Shown: positions 17,892 to 27,461, numbered from the stretch's first letter. The stretch is DNA of 64,000 bases from Paraburkholderia acidipaludis NBRC 101816 (GCF_000684975.1 NZ_BAXZ01000003.1:310001-374000); one strand, 5' to 3'. Numbers and translations are program-made. Notes: generated by a model from the letters alone, not told the origin.

Positions 17892-17962
17892 TCACGCGCG
17901 CCGCGTAGTGCGGGCGCGCCAGGCGGCGCGAGCGCATGCAACTGAATTCGAAGCGAGGGCGA

Positions 17963-18751
17963 ATGAGCAGGATTCATCCCACTGCGATCGTCGAACCGGG
18001 CGCGCAAATCGACGAGACTGCCGAGATCGGGCCGTATGCGATCGTCGGCGCACATGTGAGCGTCGGCGCGCGCACCGTCGTCGGCTCGCACAGCGTGCTC
18101 GAAGGACACACGACGATAGGCGTTGACAATCGCATCGGCCATTACGCGTCGATTGGCGGCCGTCCGCAGGACATGAAGTACAAGGACGAGCCGACGCGGC
18201 TCGTGATCGGCGACCGCAACACGATCCGCGAGTTCACGACGCTGCATACGGGCACCGTGCAGGACACCGGCGTCACGATCATCGGCAACGATAACTGGAT
18301 CATGGCTTACGTGCATGTCGGCCACGATTGCCGTCTCGGCGACAATGTGATCATGTCGAGCAACGCGCAACTGGCGGGCCACGTGTTCGTGGAAGACTAC
18401 GCGATTGTCGGCGGCATGACGGGTGTGCACCAGTACGTGCGCATCGGCGCGCACGCGATGGTGGGCGGTGCTTCCGCGCTCGTTCAGGACGTGCCGCCGT
18501 TCGTGATCGCGGCCGGCAACAAGGCCGTGCCGCACGGCATCAACGTCGAGGGCTTGCGCCGCCGCGGCTTTTCGGCCGACGCCATTTCGGCGCTGCGCGC
18601 GGCCTACCGCACGCTCTACAAGAACGGGCTCTCGCTCGAAGAGGCGAAGGGCCAGCTCGCGGAGCTGGCGAGCGCGGGCGGCGACGGTGACGTCCACGTG
18701 CAGGCGCTGATCGACTTCGTCGAGCAGTCGCAACGCGGCATCATCCGCTAA
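17963..18751 (+). CDS. lpxA: UDP-N-acetylglucosamine acyltransferase
   Basis: First step of lipid A synthesis. The start MSRIHPTAIVEPGAQI gives 262 residues, the usual length, and a GAGGG-like site precedes it. Hexapeptide repeats form the beta-helix; the segment NAQLAGHVFVEDYAIVGG contains the catalytic-His region, with GMTGVHQYVRIG after it. The C-terminus is helical. The lpxB gene starts 3 bp after its stop. Confidence 0.96.
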   Translation: MSRIHPTAIVEPGAQIDETAEIGPYAIVGAHVSVGARTVVGSHSVLEGHTTIGVDNRIGHYASIGGRPQDMKYKDEPTRLVIGDRNTIREFTTLHTGTVQDTGVTIIGNDNWIMAYVHVGHDCRLGDNVIMSSNAQLAGHVFVEDYAIVGGMTGVHQYVRIGAHAMVGGASALVQDVPPFVIAAGNKAVPHGINVEGLRRRGFSADAISALRAAYRTLYKNGLSLEEAKGQLAELASAGGDGDVHVQALIDFVEQSQRGIIR

Positions 18752-18754
18752 CCG

Positions 18755-19924
18755 ATGGCGATCTCGACCCGTCCCTTGCGCCTCGCGATGGTGGCCGGCG
18801 AGCCGTCCGGCGATCTGCTGGCGGCCTCGCTGCTCAACGGTCTTACGGGCCGTCTGGCCGATACTACGCAGTACTATGGAATTGGCGGCCCACGCATGGC
18901 GGCGGCCGGCTTCGACGCGCATTGGCCGATGGACAAGCTCACGGTGCGTGGCTACGTCGAGGCGTTGAGGCATATTCCCGAGATCCTGCGGATTCGCGGC
19001 GAGCTCAAGCATCAACTGCTCGCGGATCCGCCCGACGCGTTCATCGGCGTCGATGCGCCGGACTTCAACTTCGGCCTCGAGCATCCGCTGCGCACGGCCG
19101 GCATTCCGACGATCCATTTCGTCTGCCCTTCGATCTGGGCGTGGCGCGGCGGGCGCATCAAGAAGATCCACAAGTCGGTGGACCACATGCTCTGCGTCTT
19201 CCCGTTCGAGACCGCGATCCTGGAAAAGGCCGGTATCGCGGCGTCGTATGTCGGGCATCCGCTTGCCGACGAGATTCCGCTCGAGCCCGACGTACCGGGC
19301 GCGCGCCGCACGCTCGGCCTGCCCGAGAGCGGGCCGGTTATCGCGGTGCTGCCGGGCAGCCGCCGCTCCGAGATCAACCTGATCGGGCCGACATTCTTCG
19401 ACGCGATGCAGCTCATGCAGCAGCGCGAGCCGGGCCTGCGCTTCGTGATGCCGGCGGCCACGCCCGCGATCCACGCGCAGTTGCAGGAGCTGGCGAACGC
19501 GCATCAAGGGCTCGCGCTGACGATCATCGACGGCCAGTCGCAACTCGCGATGACGGCCGCCGACGCCATCCTCGTGAAGAGCGGCACGGTCACGCTCGAA
19601 GCGGCGCTGCTCAAGAAGCCGATGGTCATTTCGTACAAGGTGCCCTGGCTCACGGGCCAGATCATGCGGCGCCAGGGTTATCTGCCGTACGTGGGGTTGC
19701 CGAACATTCTCGCCGGCCGCTTCGTCGTTCCCGAGATCCTGCAGCATTTCGCGACGCCCGAGGCGCTCGCCGACGCCACGCTCACGCAGTTGCGCGACGA
19801 AGCGAACCGGCGCACGCTGACGGAAGTCTTCACCGAAATGCATCTGGCGCTGCGCCAGAACACATCGCAGCGCGCCGCGGAGGTGGTGGCGGGCATCGTG
19901 GAAAGCCGCAGAGGGCGGGCATGA
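18755..19924 (+). CDS. lpxB: Lipid-A-disaccharide synthase
   Basis: Glycosyltransferase (GT19) that joins the two glucosamine halves of lipid A at the inner membrane. The 389-residue protein opens LRLAMVAGEPSGDLLAASLL and contains CPSIWAWRGGRIKKI, AVLPGSRRSEI and LVKSGTVTLEA, all family hallmarks. It starts 3 bp after lpxA and overlaps rnhB by 4 bases (ATGA). Confidence 0.96.
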   Translation: MAISTRPLRLAMVAGEPSGDLLAASLLNGLTGRLADTTQYYGIGGPRMAAAGFDAHWPMDKLTVRGYVEALRHIPEILRIRGELKHQLLADPPDAFIGVDAPDFNFGLEHPLRTAGIPTIHFVCPSIWAWRGGRIKKIHKSVDHMLCVFPFETAILEKAGIAASYVGHPLADEIPLEPDVPGARRTLGLPESGPVIAVLPGSRRSEINLIGPTFFDAMQLMQQREPGLRFVMPAATPAIHAQLQELANAHQGLALTIIDGQSQLAMTAADAILVKSGTVTLEAALLKKPMVISYKVPWLTGQIMRRQGYLPYVGLPNILAGRFVVPEILQHFATPEALADATLTQLRDEANRRTLTEVFTEMHLALRQNTSQRAAEVVAGIVESRRGRA

Positions 19925-20709
19925 CCGGAGCGTCGATCAAACGCGGGCGAGCGCCGGGGCCGAAGGCCGGATCCGCGGCCAGGGCGCCGTCGAAAGCGGC
20001 CGAGAAGCGCGCGGCGCGCCATGCGCTCGCGCAGCAGGCCGGTCTGCTGTTCGAATCACCCGATGACGTGATCTGCGGCGTGGACGAGGCCGGGCGCGGC
20101 CCGCTGGCCGGACCCGTGGTGGCGGCCGCCGTGATCCTCGATCCGGCGCGTCCCATCGCGGGCCTCGACGATTCGAAGGCGCTCACGGCAAAGGCACGCG
20201 ACGCACTCTACGATCTGATCGTCGAGCGCTCGCTCGCGTGGAGCGTGGCGGCGGCGTCGGTCGATGAGATCGACACGCTCAATATCCTGCATGCGACGAT
20301 GCTGGCGATGCGGCGTGCCGTGGAAGGCCTGACCGTGGTGCCGACCCTCGCGAAGATCGACGGCAACCGCTGCCCGGTGCTGCCGGTGCGCAGCGAGGCC
20401 GTGATCGGCGGCGACGCGCTGGTGCCGAGTATTTCGGCCGCATCGATCATCGCGAAGGTCACGCGCGACCGCATGCTGCTGGCGCTGCACGACGCTTTTC
20501 CCGTGTACGGTTTCGATGCGCACGCCGGTTACGGCACACCGCAGCACCTGAGCGCGCTGCGCGAACATGGTCCCTGCCGGCATCATCGGCGCTCGTTCGC
20601 GCCGGTGCGCGAGGCGTATGCGCTGCATGGCATCGCGGCGGCCGGCGCGATACCCGCTACGGATGGGCTCGACGGGTTCGAGTCCGACGACGCCTTCGCG
20701 CCGGTCTGA
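19921..20709 (+). CDS. rnhB: Ribonuclease HII
   Basis: Cuts RNA in RNA-DNA hybrids and removes single ribonucleotides. From the ATG overlapping the lpxB stop it is 262 residues. A basic 35-residue leader precedes the catalytic motif GVDEAGRGPLAGP. Then come DDSKAL, AKIDGN and SAASIIAKVTRDR. The last ~30 residues are a lineage-specific tail. It is translationally coupled to lpxB. Confidence 0.95.
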   Translation: MTGASIKRGRAPGPKAGSAARAPSKAAEKRAARHALAQQAGLLFESPDDVICGVDEAGRGPLAGPVVAAAVILDPARPIAGLDDSKALTAKARDALYDLIVERSLAWSVAAASVDEIDTLNILHATMLAMRRAVEGLTVVPTLAKIDGNRCPVLPVRSEAVIGGDALVPSISAASIIAKVTRDRMLLALHDAFPVYGFDAHAGYGTPQHLSALREHGPCRHHRRSFAPVREAYALHGIAAAGAIPATDGLDGFESDDAFAPV

Positions 20710-20744
20710 CGCCTTTACCCCCGATTCCACCGCCAGGCCTGCCC

Positions 20745-21530
20745 GTGAAAGCCATTACCTCGCGCGACAATCCGCTCTACAAGCGCCTGAAGGCGCTGGC
20801 CGGCTCGACGCATCAACAGCGCAAGAGCGGCCAGGCGTTGCTCGAAGGCTTCCATCTCGCGAGTGCCTGGCTCGACGGCGGCGGCCAGCCCGAATACTGC
20901 ATCGTTACCGATGGGGCGCTTGCGCACGAAGAGGCGCAGGCGATCGTTGCCCGCGTCGACGAGCGGCGCGTCCTGAGCCTGCCGGACGCACTCTTCGGCC
21001 AGCTCTCGAACGTCGTGCACGGGGTGGGCATGCTGCTGCTCGTCGCGACGCCGGAAGCCGCGCTGCCGCGCCGCGTGCAGTCCACCTGCCTCGTACTCGA
21101 CGGCGTTCAGGACGCGGGCAATGTGGGCTCGATCCTGCGTAGCGCCGCCGCCGCTGGCATCGGCAAAGTGTTCTGCACGCCGGGAACGGCTTATGTCTGG
21201 TCGTCGAAAGTGCTGCGCTCGGCGATGGGCGCGCATTTCCTGCTGGAGGTGTTCGAGAACATCGAGCCGGAGACGTTGGCGGAGCTGCTCGCCGTGCCGG
21301 TCGTCATCACCGATTCGCACGGTGCGCAGGCGCTCGACGAATGCGATCTGACCGGGCAGGTCGCGTGGGTTTTCGGCAATGAAGGCGCGGGGGTGTCGCA
21401 GGTCTGGCGCGATAAGGCCGCGCATCGCGTGACGATCCCGCAGCCGGGCGGCATGGAATCGCTCAACGTCGCCGCGGCGGCGGCGGTGTGCCTGTTCGAG
21501 CAGTGTCGCCAGCAGCGCCGCGCGCGTTGA
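20745..21530 (+). CDS. TrmH/SpoU-family RNA 2'-O-ribose methyltransferase
   Basis: SAM-dependent methyltransferase acting on rRNA or tRNA. The 261-residue protein has an N-terminal substrate-binding domain (ALLEGFHLASAWLDGG). The SPOUT trefoil-knot motifs follow: GVQDAGNVGSILRSAAA, WVFGNEGAGVS and PGGMESLNVAAAAAV. The target RNA cannot be told from sequence, so no symbol is given. It lies 35 bp after rnhB and is followed by a strong terminator. Confidence 0.88.
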   Translation: MKAITSRDNPLYKRLKALAGSTHQQRKSGQALLEGFHLASAWLDGGGQPEYCIVTDGALAHEEAQAIVARVDERRVLSLPDALFGQLSNVVHGVGMLLLVATPEAALPRRVQSTCLVLDGVQDAGNVGSILRSAAAAGIGKVFCTPGTAYVWSSKVLRSAMGAHFLLEVFENIEPETLAELLAVPVVITDSHGAQALDECDLTGQVAWVFGNEGAGVSQVWRDKAAHRVTIPQPGGMESLNVAAAAAVCLFEQCRQQRRAR

Positions 21531-21573
21531 GTGTGCATTGAGTGCGCATGGATCAATTCACTGCCGCATAACG

Positions 21574-21602
21574 AAAAACGCCTGCTCGATGCAGGCGTTT
21601 TT
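21574..21602. terminator. Bidirectional intrinsic terminator between the RNA methyltransferase gene and ppsR
   Basis: Perfect 12-bp stem (21574-21585 with 21591-21602), 5-nt loop, flanked by A5 and T5. It separates two convergent genes. Confidence 0.92.
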
Positions 21603-21618
21603 GCTTTTCAGCCGCGCC

Positions 21619-22434
21619 TCAATAGGAGGATTTGTCGATGCGGATTTCCTGCAGGATCGTCGTGGCGATTTCCTCGATCGACTTGTGCGTCGACGAAAGC
21701 CACTTGATGCCTTCTCGGCGCATCATCGCTTCCGCCTCGTTCACCTCATAGCGGCAGTTTTCCAGTGCCGCATACTTGCTGCCGGGGCGCCGCTCATTAC
21801 GGATTTCAGTGAGACGCTGCGGATCGATCGAGAGGCCGAAGATCTTCGAGCGGTGCGGCAGCAGCGAATTGGGCAGTTTGGCGCGCTCGAAGTCGTCGGG
21901 GATCAGCGGATAGTTCGCCGCCTTCACGCCGTACTGCATTGCGAGATACAGGCTCGTGGGCGTCTTGCCGCTGCGCGAGACGCCCACGAGAATCACGTCG
22001 GCGTCGGCGAGGTTGCGGTCCGACTGGCCGTCGTCGTGCGCGAGCGAGAAGTTGATGGCTTCGATGCGGTTCTTGTATTCGTCGGTGTCGGCGTTCTGGT
22101 GGCCGCGGCCCATCGCATGGCTCGACTTGAGCTCCAGTTCCTGCTCGAGCGGCTCGACGAAAGTCTGGAACATGTCCAGCACGAGCGCATTCGCACGCTT
22201 GACGATCTCATTCGAATTGCTGTCCACGAGCGTCGTGAAGACGATCGGGCGGCGGCCTTCGTGCACGGCGGCCTCGTTGATCTTCTCGGCCGTGGCATAA
22301 GCCTTGTCCGTCGAGTCGATGAACGGGACGCGCACGAGGCGGAATTTCTGGTCGAACTGGGAGAGGATCGAATGCGCGAAGGTTTCGGCAGTGATCCCGG
22401 TACCGTCGGAGACGATGAATACGGTGGGCGGCAT
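21619..22434 (-). CDS. ppsR: PEP synthase regulatory protein (ADP-dependent kinase / Pi-dependent phosphorylase)
   Basis: Switches PEP synthase off and on by phosphorylating and dephosphorylating it. The 271-residue DUF299 protein starts MPPTVFIVSDGTGITAET and has the P-loop GVSRSGKTPTSLYLA. The start at 22434 was chosen by the family N-terminus; the frame continues 48 codons upstream as Arg-rich sequence without support. It is divergent from its presumed target, ppsA, across a 423-bp region. Confidence 0.94.
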   Translation of the reverse strand: MPPTVFIVSDGTGITAETFAHSILSQFDQKFRLVRVPFIDSTDKAYATAEKINEAAVHEGRRPIVFTTLVDSNSNEIVKRANALVLDMFQTFVEPLEQELELKSSHAMGRGHQNADTDEYKNRIEAINFSLAHDDGQSDRNLADADVILVGVSRSGKTPTSLYLAMQYGVKAANYPLIPDDFERAKLPNSLLPHRSKIFGLSIDPQRLTEIRNERRPGSKYAALENCRYEVNEAEAMMRREGIKWLSSTHKSIEEIATTILQEIRIDKSSY

Positions 22435-22590
22435 CGATTGAAGCTGGGTACGTGCGCTGCTACAGGCGCTTGAAGACAGGCCGGGCGCCCGGCGCCTCCG
22501 TGTGGGGCTCGGGCAAACTAGGCGGGAACGCGATTCCTGCCGACTGACACGGGCTGGCACAAATTCCGGAGTCGGCACGGTAGAATAGCG

Positions 22591-22771
22591 GCAACCTGTT
22601 GGATAAGCAATTGCAGTGCAACCGCGCCAAACCGCAGTCCATCTGGGCTCATTCCGGCGTCAACTTGCAGCGATTTCGTCTAACTTTACGTAATCGTGCG
22701 CTTCTTCGTGCTTTTCCTTTCAATGGATGCAAGCCTCGAAGCTTTCGGCGATTGCTTCTCCAACAGGTTGC
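22591..22771. repeat. 24-bp inverted repeat (22/24) spanning a 133-bp loop upstream of ppsA
   Basis: The arm at 22591-22614 is the reverse complement of 22748-22771 with two mismatches; the outer 12 bp are perfect. It occupies most of the 423-bp ppsR-ppsA gap, which otherwise shows no gene. It may form a long-range RNA stem in the ppsA leader or be the remains of a small inverted-repeat element. Confidence 0.75.
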
Positions 22772-22857
22772 GCAAGACGCGAAGCCGTTTCCAATGAACG
22801 GCCCGCGTTCGAGCCCACTTGCGCAATCGTGAATTTTTTTCACACTTAGGGGCTTGT

Positions 22858-25257
22858 ATGACTAACACCGTTGCCAAGGATCAGGCGTATGTAGTGCCTT
22901 TCGAGCAGTTGCGGATGACCGATGTCGAGATCGTGGGCGGCAAGAACGCCTCGCTCGGCGAGATGATCAGCCAGTTGGCTGAGGCCGGCGTGCGAGTGCC
23001 CACGGGTTTCGCGACGACCGCGCTCGCGTTCCGCGACTTCCTGAAACACAACAACCTGACCGAGCGGATCGCCGCCCGTCTGGAAACACTCGACGTCGAC
23101 GACGTCAAGGCGCTGGCCGAAGCGGGCAAGGAAATCCGTCAATGGATCGTCGACGCGCCGCTGCAGCCCAAGCTCGAAGCGGATATCCGCGCGGGCTTCG
23201 AAACGCTGCAGAACGGTTCGCCGGCTGAGCTCTCGTTCGCCGTGCGTTCGTCGGCAACGGCGGAAGACCTGCCCGACGCTTCGTTTGCCGGCCAGCAGGA
23301 AAGCTACCTGAACGTGGTGGGCGTCGAGGACGTGCTCGACCGCCTCAAGCATGTGTTCGCGTCGCTCTACAACGACCGTGCCATTTCCTATCGCGTCCAC
23401 AAGGGCTTCACGCACGCCGAAGTCGCGCTTTCGGCCGGCGTGCAGCGCATGGTCCGTTCGGACCGTGGCGCCGCGGGCGTGATGTTCACGCTCGACACGG
23501 AATCGGGCTTCAAGGACGCCGTGTTCATCACGTCGAGCTACGGTCTCGGCGAGACCGTGGTGCAGGGCGCCGTGAATCCGGACGAGTTCTACGTCTTCAA
23601 GACCACGCTCGCGCAGGGCAAGGCCCCCATCATTCGCCGCTCGATCGGCTCCAAGCTCATCAAGATGGAATTCACGCAGCCGGGGGAGCCCGGCCGCGTG
23701 AAGACGGTCGACGTTTCGCACGAACAGCGCAACCGCTTCTCGATCACCGACGAAGACGTGATCGAGCTCGCGAAGTACGCCGTCATCATTGAAAAGCACT
23801 ACCAGCGTCCGATGGACATCGAGTGGGGCAAGGACGGCCTCGACGGCAAGATCTTCATTCTTCAGGCGCGTCCGGAAACGGTGAAGAGCCAGGCGCACGG
23901 CAAGGTCGAGCAGCGTTTCAAGCTCAAGGGCCAGTCGCAGGTGCTCGCAACGGGCCGCGCGATCGGCCAGAAGATCGGCGCGGGCCGCGTGAAGGTGATT
24001 CACGATCCGTCCGAAATGGAACGCGTGCAGCCGGGCGACGTGCTGGTGGCCGACATGACCGACCCGAACTGGGAGCCGGTGATGAAGCGCGCTTCGGCCA
24101 TCGTCACGAACCGTGGCGGCCGGACCTGCCACGCGGCGATCATCGCGCGTGAACTGGGCGTGCCGGCCGTGGTGGGCTGCGGCGACGCGACCGACGTGCT
24201 GAAGGACGGCGCGCTCGTGACGGTGTCGTGCGCGGAAGGCGACGAAGGCCGCATCTATGACGGTCTGCTCGAAACCGAAGTCAGCGAAGTCCAGCGTGGC
24301 GAGCTGCCGCCGGTGCCGGTCAAGATCATGATGAACGTCGGCAACCCGCAGCTCGCGTTCGATTTCTCGCAACTGCCGAACGCCGGCGTGGGCCTCGCGC
24401 GGCTCGAATTCATCATCAACAACAACATCGGCGTGCACCCGAAGGCAATTCTCGAGTACCCGAACGTCGATGCGGATCTGAAGAAGGCCGTCGAGAGCGT
24501 CGCGCGCGGGCATGCCTCGCCGCGCGCGTTCTATGTCGACAAGCTGACCGAAGGGATCGCGACGATCGCGGCGGCGTTCTATCCGAAGCCCGTGATCGTG
24601 CGTCTGTCGGACTTCAAGTCGAACGAGTACAAGAAGCTGATTGGCGGTTCGCGTTACGAGCCGGACGAGGAAAACCCGATGCTCGGCTTCCGCGGCGCAT
24701 CGCGCTACATCGCCGAGGACTTCGCGCAGGCCTTCGAGATGGAGTGCCTCGCGCTCAAGCGCGTGCGCGAGGACATGGGCCTCACGAACGTCGAGATCAT
24801 GGTGCCGTTCGTGCGCACGCTGAAGCAGGCGGAACGCGTGGTGGGCCTGCTGGAGAAGTTCGGCCTGAAGCGCGGCGTGAACGACCTGCGCCTCATCATG
24901 ATGTGCGAAGTGCCGTCGAACGCGATTCTTGCCGAAGAGTTCCTGCAGTTCTTCGACGGTTTCTCGATCGGCTCGAACGACCTCACGCAGCTCACGCTGG
25001 GTCTTGACCGCGACTCGGGCATGGAGCTTCTCGCAGTCGACTTCGACGAGCGCGATCCGGCCGTGAAGTTCATGCTCAAGCGCGCGATCGACACCTGCCG
25101 CCGCCTGAACAAGTACGTCGGCATCTGCGGCCAGGGCCCGTCCGATCACCCGGACTTCGCCCAATGGCTCGCAGAAGAGGGCATTGCTTCGATCTCGCTG
25201 AACCCGGACACGGTCATCGAGACGTGGCAGGCGCTGGCGCAGTCGCAGGCGAAATAA
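22858..25257 (+). CDS. ppsA: Phosphoenolpyruvate synthase
   Basis: Converts pyruvate, ATP and water to PEP, AMP and phosphate for gluconeogenesis. The 799-residue protein has the ATP-grasp N-domain (GGKNASLGEM; FAVRSSATAEDLP). The swivelling phosphohistidine domain follows (GGRTCHAAIIARELG, His near 421), then the C-terminal PEP/pyruvate barrel (GSNDLTQLTLGLDRD; CGQGPSDHPDF). The start at 22858 has AGGGGC upstream. It is divergent from ppsR, its regulator. Confidence 0.97.
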   Translation: MTNTVAKDQAYVVPFEQLRMTDVEIVGGKNASLGEMISQLAEAGVRVPTGFATTALAFRDFLKHNNLTERIAARLETLDVDDVKALAEAGKEIRQWIVDAPLQPKLEADIRAGFETLQNGSPAELSFAVRSSATAEDLPDASFAGQQESYLNVVGVEDVLDRLKHVFASLYNDRAISYRVHKGFTHAEVALSAGVQRMVRSDRGAAGVMFTLDTESGFKDAVFITSSYGLGETVVQGAVNPDEFYVFKTTLAQGKAPIIRRSIGSKLIKMEFTQPGEPGRVKTVDVSHEQRNRFSITDEDVIELAKYAVIIEKHYQRPMDIEWGKDGLDGKIFILQARPETVKSQAHGKVEQRFKLKGQSQVLATGRAIGQKIGAGRVKVIHDPSEMERVQPGDVLVADMTDPNWEPVMKRASAIVTNRGGRTCHAAIIARELGVPAVVGCGDATDVLKDGALVTVSCAEGDEGRIYDGLLETEVSEVQRGELPPVPVKIMMNVGNPQLAFDFSQLPNAGVGLARLEFIINNNIGVHPKAILEYPNVDADLKKAVESVARGHASPRAFYVDKLTEGIATIAAAFYPKPVIVRLSDFKSNEYKKLIGGSRYEPDEENPMLGFRGASRYIAEDFAQAFEMECLALKRVREDMGLTNVEIMVPFVRTLKQAERVVGLLEKFGLKRGVNDLRLIMMCEVPSNAILAEEFLQFFDGFSIGSNDLTQLTLGLDRDSGMELLAVDFDERDPAVKFMLKRAIDTCRRLNKYVGICGQGPSDHPDFAQWLAEEGIASISLNPDTVIETWQALAQSQAK

Positions 25258-25367
25258 GCGCAGCGCATCGCCGCCTCGACGGCGTTCGAGGCGGCGCTTG
25301 CGGCTGCCTGCAAGTTGGCCCTCAACCTTGAGACGCCGCACGGAAAAAAGTGTCAGCTTCGTGCTAT

Positions 25368-25392
25368 AACACCCCGGTCAAGCCGGGGTGTT
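25368..25392. terminator. Hairpin terminator between ppsA and the nfeD-like gene
   Basis: Perfect 10-bp stem (25368-25377 with 25383-25392) with a 5-nt loop, followed by a T-rich stretch. It lies about 110 bp after the ppsA stop and 18 bp before the next GTG start. Confidence 0.7.
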
Positions 25393-25410
25393 GTGTTTTG
25401 GGAGACTGAC

Positions 25411-25872
25411 GTGGGTCCACATGGTTTGTTCTGGTGGGTCGGCGCGGGCGTGCTGATCGTCGCCGAACTGATGACGGGCACGTTCTACCTGCTGATGATC
25501 GCGCTCGGCTTTCTCGCGGGGGCGCTCGCCTGGGAGTTTGGCGTGCCGCTCGATTTCCAGCTCGCCGTTGCCGCCGTGGTCGGCCTGGTTGCCGTGATCG
25601 CGCTGCGGCGCTCGCGCTTCGGGCGCCGCCGGCGCGGCACCGATCCTTCGCGCGATCCCGGCGTGAATCTCGACATCGGCGAATCGCTCAACGTCGCTTC
25701 GTGGCACGACCGCCGCGCCCGCGCGATGTACCGCGGCGCCGAATGGGACGTCGAACTGGCGCCCGACGAGCCCGAAGATGCGCGTCTCTACGAAATCAAG
25801 GCCGTTCGCGGCAGTTGCCTCATCGTCGGCGCGCACCACGACGCGGCGCCCGACGGCGCGCGTCATGCCTGA
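25411..25872 (+). CDS. NfeD-like membrane protein
   Basis: A 153-residue protein with two or three N-terminal membrane segments (VGAGVLIVAELMTGTFYLLMIALGFLAGAL; LAVAAVVGLVAVIAL) and a C-terminal OB-like domain (GAEWDVELAPDEP). This is the short NfeD type, which pairs genetically with SPFH proteins. The GTG start at 25411 follows a GGGAG site; the longer frame upstream crosses the hairpin terminator. The SPFH gene follows 84 bp later. Confidence 0.82.
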   Translation: MGPHGLFWWVGAGVLIVAELMTGTFYLLMIALGFLAGALAWEFGVPLDFQLAVAAVVGLVAVIALRRSRFGRRRRGTDPSRDPGVNLDIGESLNVASWHDRRARAMYRGAEWDVELAPDEPEDARLYEIKAVRGSCLIVGAHHDAAPDGARHA

Positions 25873-25956
25873 GTCCTGCCGCGCGGCGAACCACGTTGCC
25901 GTGGCCCCCATGCGCGGCTTTTGCACCGAGTACATCGAAGAGAAGGGAGGCTATCC

Positions 25957-26898
25957 ATGCAAGTTCCAGTCGTGGGCGTGATTCTGTTTGTGATCGCTGT
26001 CGTGCTGATCGCCCAAACGATCAAGATCGTGCCGCAACAGCACGCGTGGGTTCTCGAGCGGCTCGGCCGCTATCACGCCACGCTCACGCCGGGGCTCTCG
26101 ATCGTGCTGCCGTTCGTGGATCGCGTGGCCTACAAGCACGTGCTCAAGGAGATTCCGCTCGACGTGCCGAGCCAGGTCTGCATCACGCGCGACAACACCC
26201 AGTTGCAGGTGGACGGCGTGCTGTACTTCCAGGTTACCGACCCGATGAAGGCGTCCTACGGATCGAGCAACTACGTGTTCGCGATCACGCAGCTTTCGCA
26301 GACCACGCTGCGCTCCGTAATCGGCAAGCTCGAACTCGACAAGACCTTCGAAGAGCGCGACTTCATCAACCACAGCGTTGTTTCGTCGCTCGACGAGGCG
26401 GCCTCGAACTGGGGCGTGAAAGTGCTGCGCTACGAGATCAAGGACCTCACGCCGCCCAAGGAGATCCTGCACGCCATGCAGGCGCAGATCACCGCCGAGC
26501 GCGAGAAGCGTGCGCTGATCGCGGCTTCGGAAGGCCGCAAGCAGGAGCAGATCAATCTTGCCTCGGGCGCGCGCGAGGCGGCGATCCAGAAGTCGGAGGG
26601 CGAGAAGCAGGCAGCCATCAACCAGGCGCAGGGGCAGGCGGCGGCGATTCTCGCGGTGGCCGAGGCGAATGCCCAGGCCATTCAGAAGATCGGTTCGTCG
26701 ATCCAGACCCAGGGCGGCATGGATGCCGTGAACCTCAAGGTCGCGGAGCAGTACGTCAACGCGTTCGCGAATCTCGCGAAGCAGGGCAATACGCTGATCG
26801 TGCCGGGCGACATGGGCGATCTTTCCACGATGATCGCTTCGGCGCTGACCATCGTGAATCGCAGCGGCATGCGCGAGCAGCAGGTGAAGGGCGCCTGA
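25957..26898 (+). CDS. SPFH/stomatin-family (paraslipin-type) membrane protein
   Basis: The 313-residue protein has one N-terminal membrane segment (VVGVILFVIAVVLIAQTI). A band-7 domain follows (VPQQHAWVLERLGRYHATLTPG; CITRDNTQLQVDGVLYF), then a long Ala/Gln-rich helical region likely to drive oligomers, and a C-terminal hydrophobic stretch. Such proteins form membrane microdomain scaffolds and are paired with NfeD. AAGGGAGG lies just before the ATG. The exact role is unknown. Confidence 0.88.
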   Translation: MQVPVVGVILFVIAVVLIAQTIKIVPQQHAWVLERLGRYHATLTPGLSIVLPFVDRVAYKHVLKEIPLDVPSQVCITRDNTQLQVDGVLYFQVTDPMKASYGSSNYVFAITQLSQTTLRSVIGKLELDKTFEERDFINHSVVSSLDEAASNWGVKVLRYEIKDLTPPKEILHAMQAQITAEREKRALIAASEGRKQEQINLASGAREAAIQKSEGEKQAAINQAQGQAAAILAVAEANAQAIQKIGSSIQTQGGMDAVNLKVAEQYVNAFANLAKQGNTLIVPGDMGDLSTMIASALTIVNRSGMREQQVKGA

Positions 26899-26899
26899 C

Positions 26900-27346
26900 T
26901 CAAGTAGGCGTGCGCAGCAGGCGCGCCTTTTCGCGTTCCCAGTCGCGCTTTTTCTCGGTCTCGCGCTTGTCGTGCTGCTTCTTGCCCTTCGCGAGGCCGA
27001 TCTCGCACTTTACGCGGCCGTCCTTGTAGTGGAAATTCAGCGGCACGAGCGTATAGCCGCGCTGCTCGACCTTGCCGATCAGCTTGTCGATCTGGTCGCG
27101 GTGCAGGAGCAGCTTGCGCGTGCGGACCGGGTCGGGATGGATGTGCGTCGACGCCTCCGGCAGCGGGCTGATGTGCGTGCCGATCAGGAACAGTTCGCCC
27201 TCCTTGATCACGACGTAACCTTCCTTGATCTGGCCGCGTCCCGCGCGCAGGGCCTTGACCTCCCATCCCTCGAGCACGAGCCCCGCCTCATGGCGTTCTT
27301 CGATGAAGTAGTCGAAGAATGCTTTTCTGTTGTCGATGATGCTCAT
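26900..27346 (-). CDS. smpB: SsrA-binding protein SmpB
   Basis: Partners tmRNA in trans-translation to rescue stalled ribosomes. The 148-residue protein begins MSIIDNRKAFFDYFIEERHEAG and contains EGWEVKALRAGRGQIKEGYV and a C-terminal basic tail (KKQHDKRETEKKRDWE). The start at 27346 matches the family; the longer frame upstream is spurious. The tmRNA gene was not seen in this window. It is convergent with the SPFH gene, with no room between them. Confidence 0.96.
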   Translation of the reverse strand: MSIIDNRKAFFDYFIEERHEAGLVLEGWEVKALRAGRGQIKEGYVVIKEGELFLIGTHISPLPEASTHIHPDPVRTRKLLLHRDQIDKLIGKVEQRGYTLVPLNFHYKDGRVKCEIGLAKGKKQHDKRETEKKRDWEREKARLLRTPT

Positions 27347-27461
27347 AGGAAAATGGAAAAGGCCCAACTCGTTTAAAATCGCAATTTTAGCAAAGCGGGC
27401 CTGCGAATCAGCAAAGTCGCCCCGCGACTGCTTGCCCACCTTTGCCACGCGTTGCCACCCT

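Noticed and set aside
22846..25341. An 831-codon minus-strand frame opposite ppsA
   Set aside because: Composition is that of a shadow frame (His/Arg-rich, no domains); ppsA on the other strand is complete.
25315..25410. An earlier TTG start for the nfeD-like gene
   Set aside because: It would read through the hairpin terminator and add residues with no family match; the GTG at 25411 has a good ribosome site.
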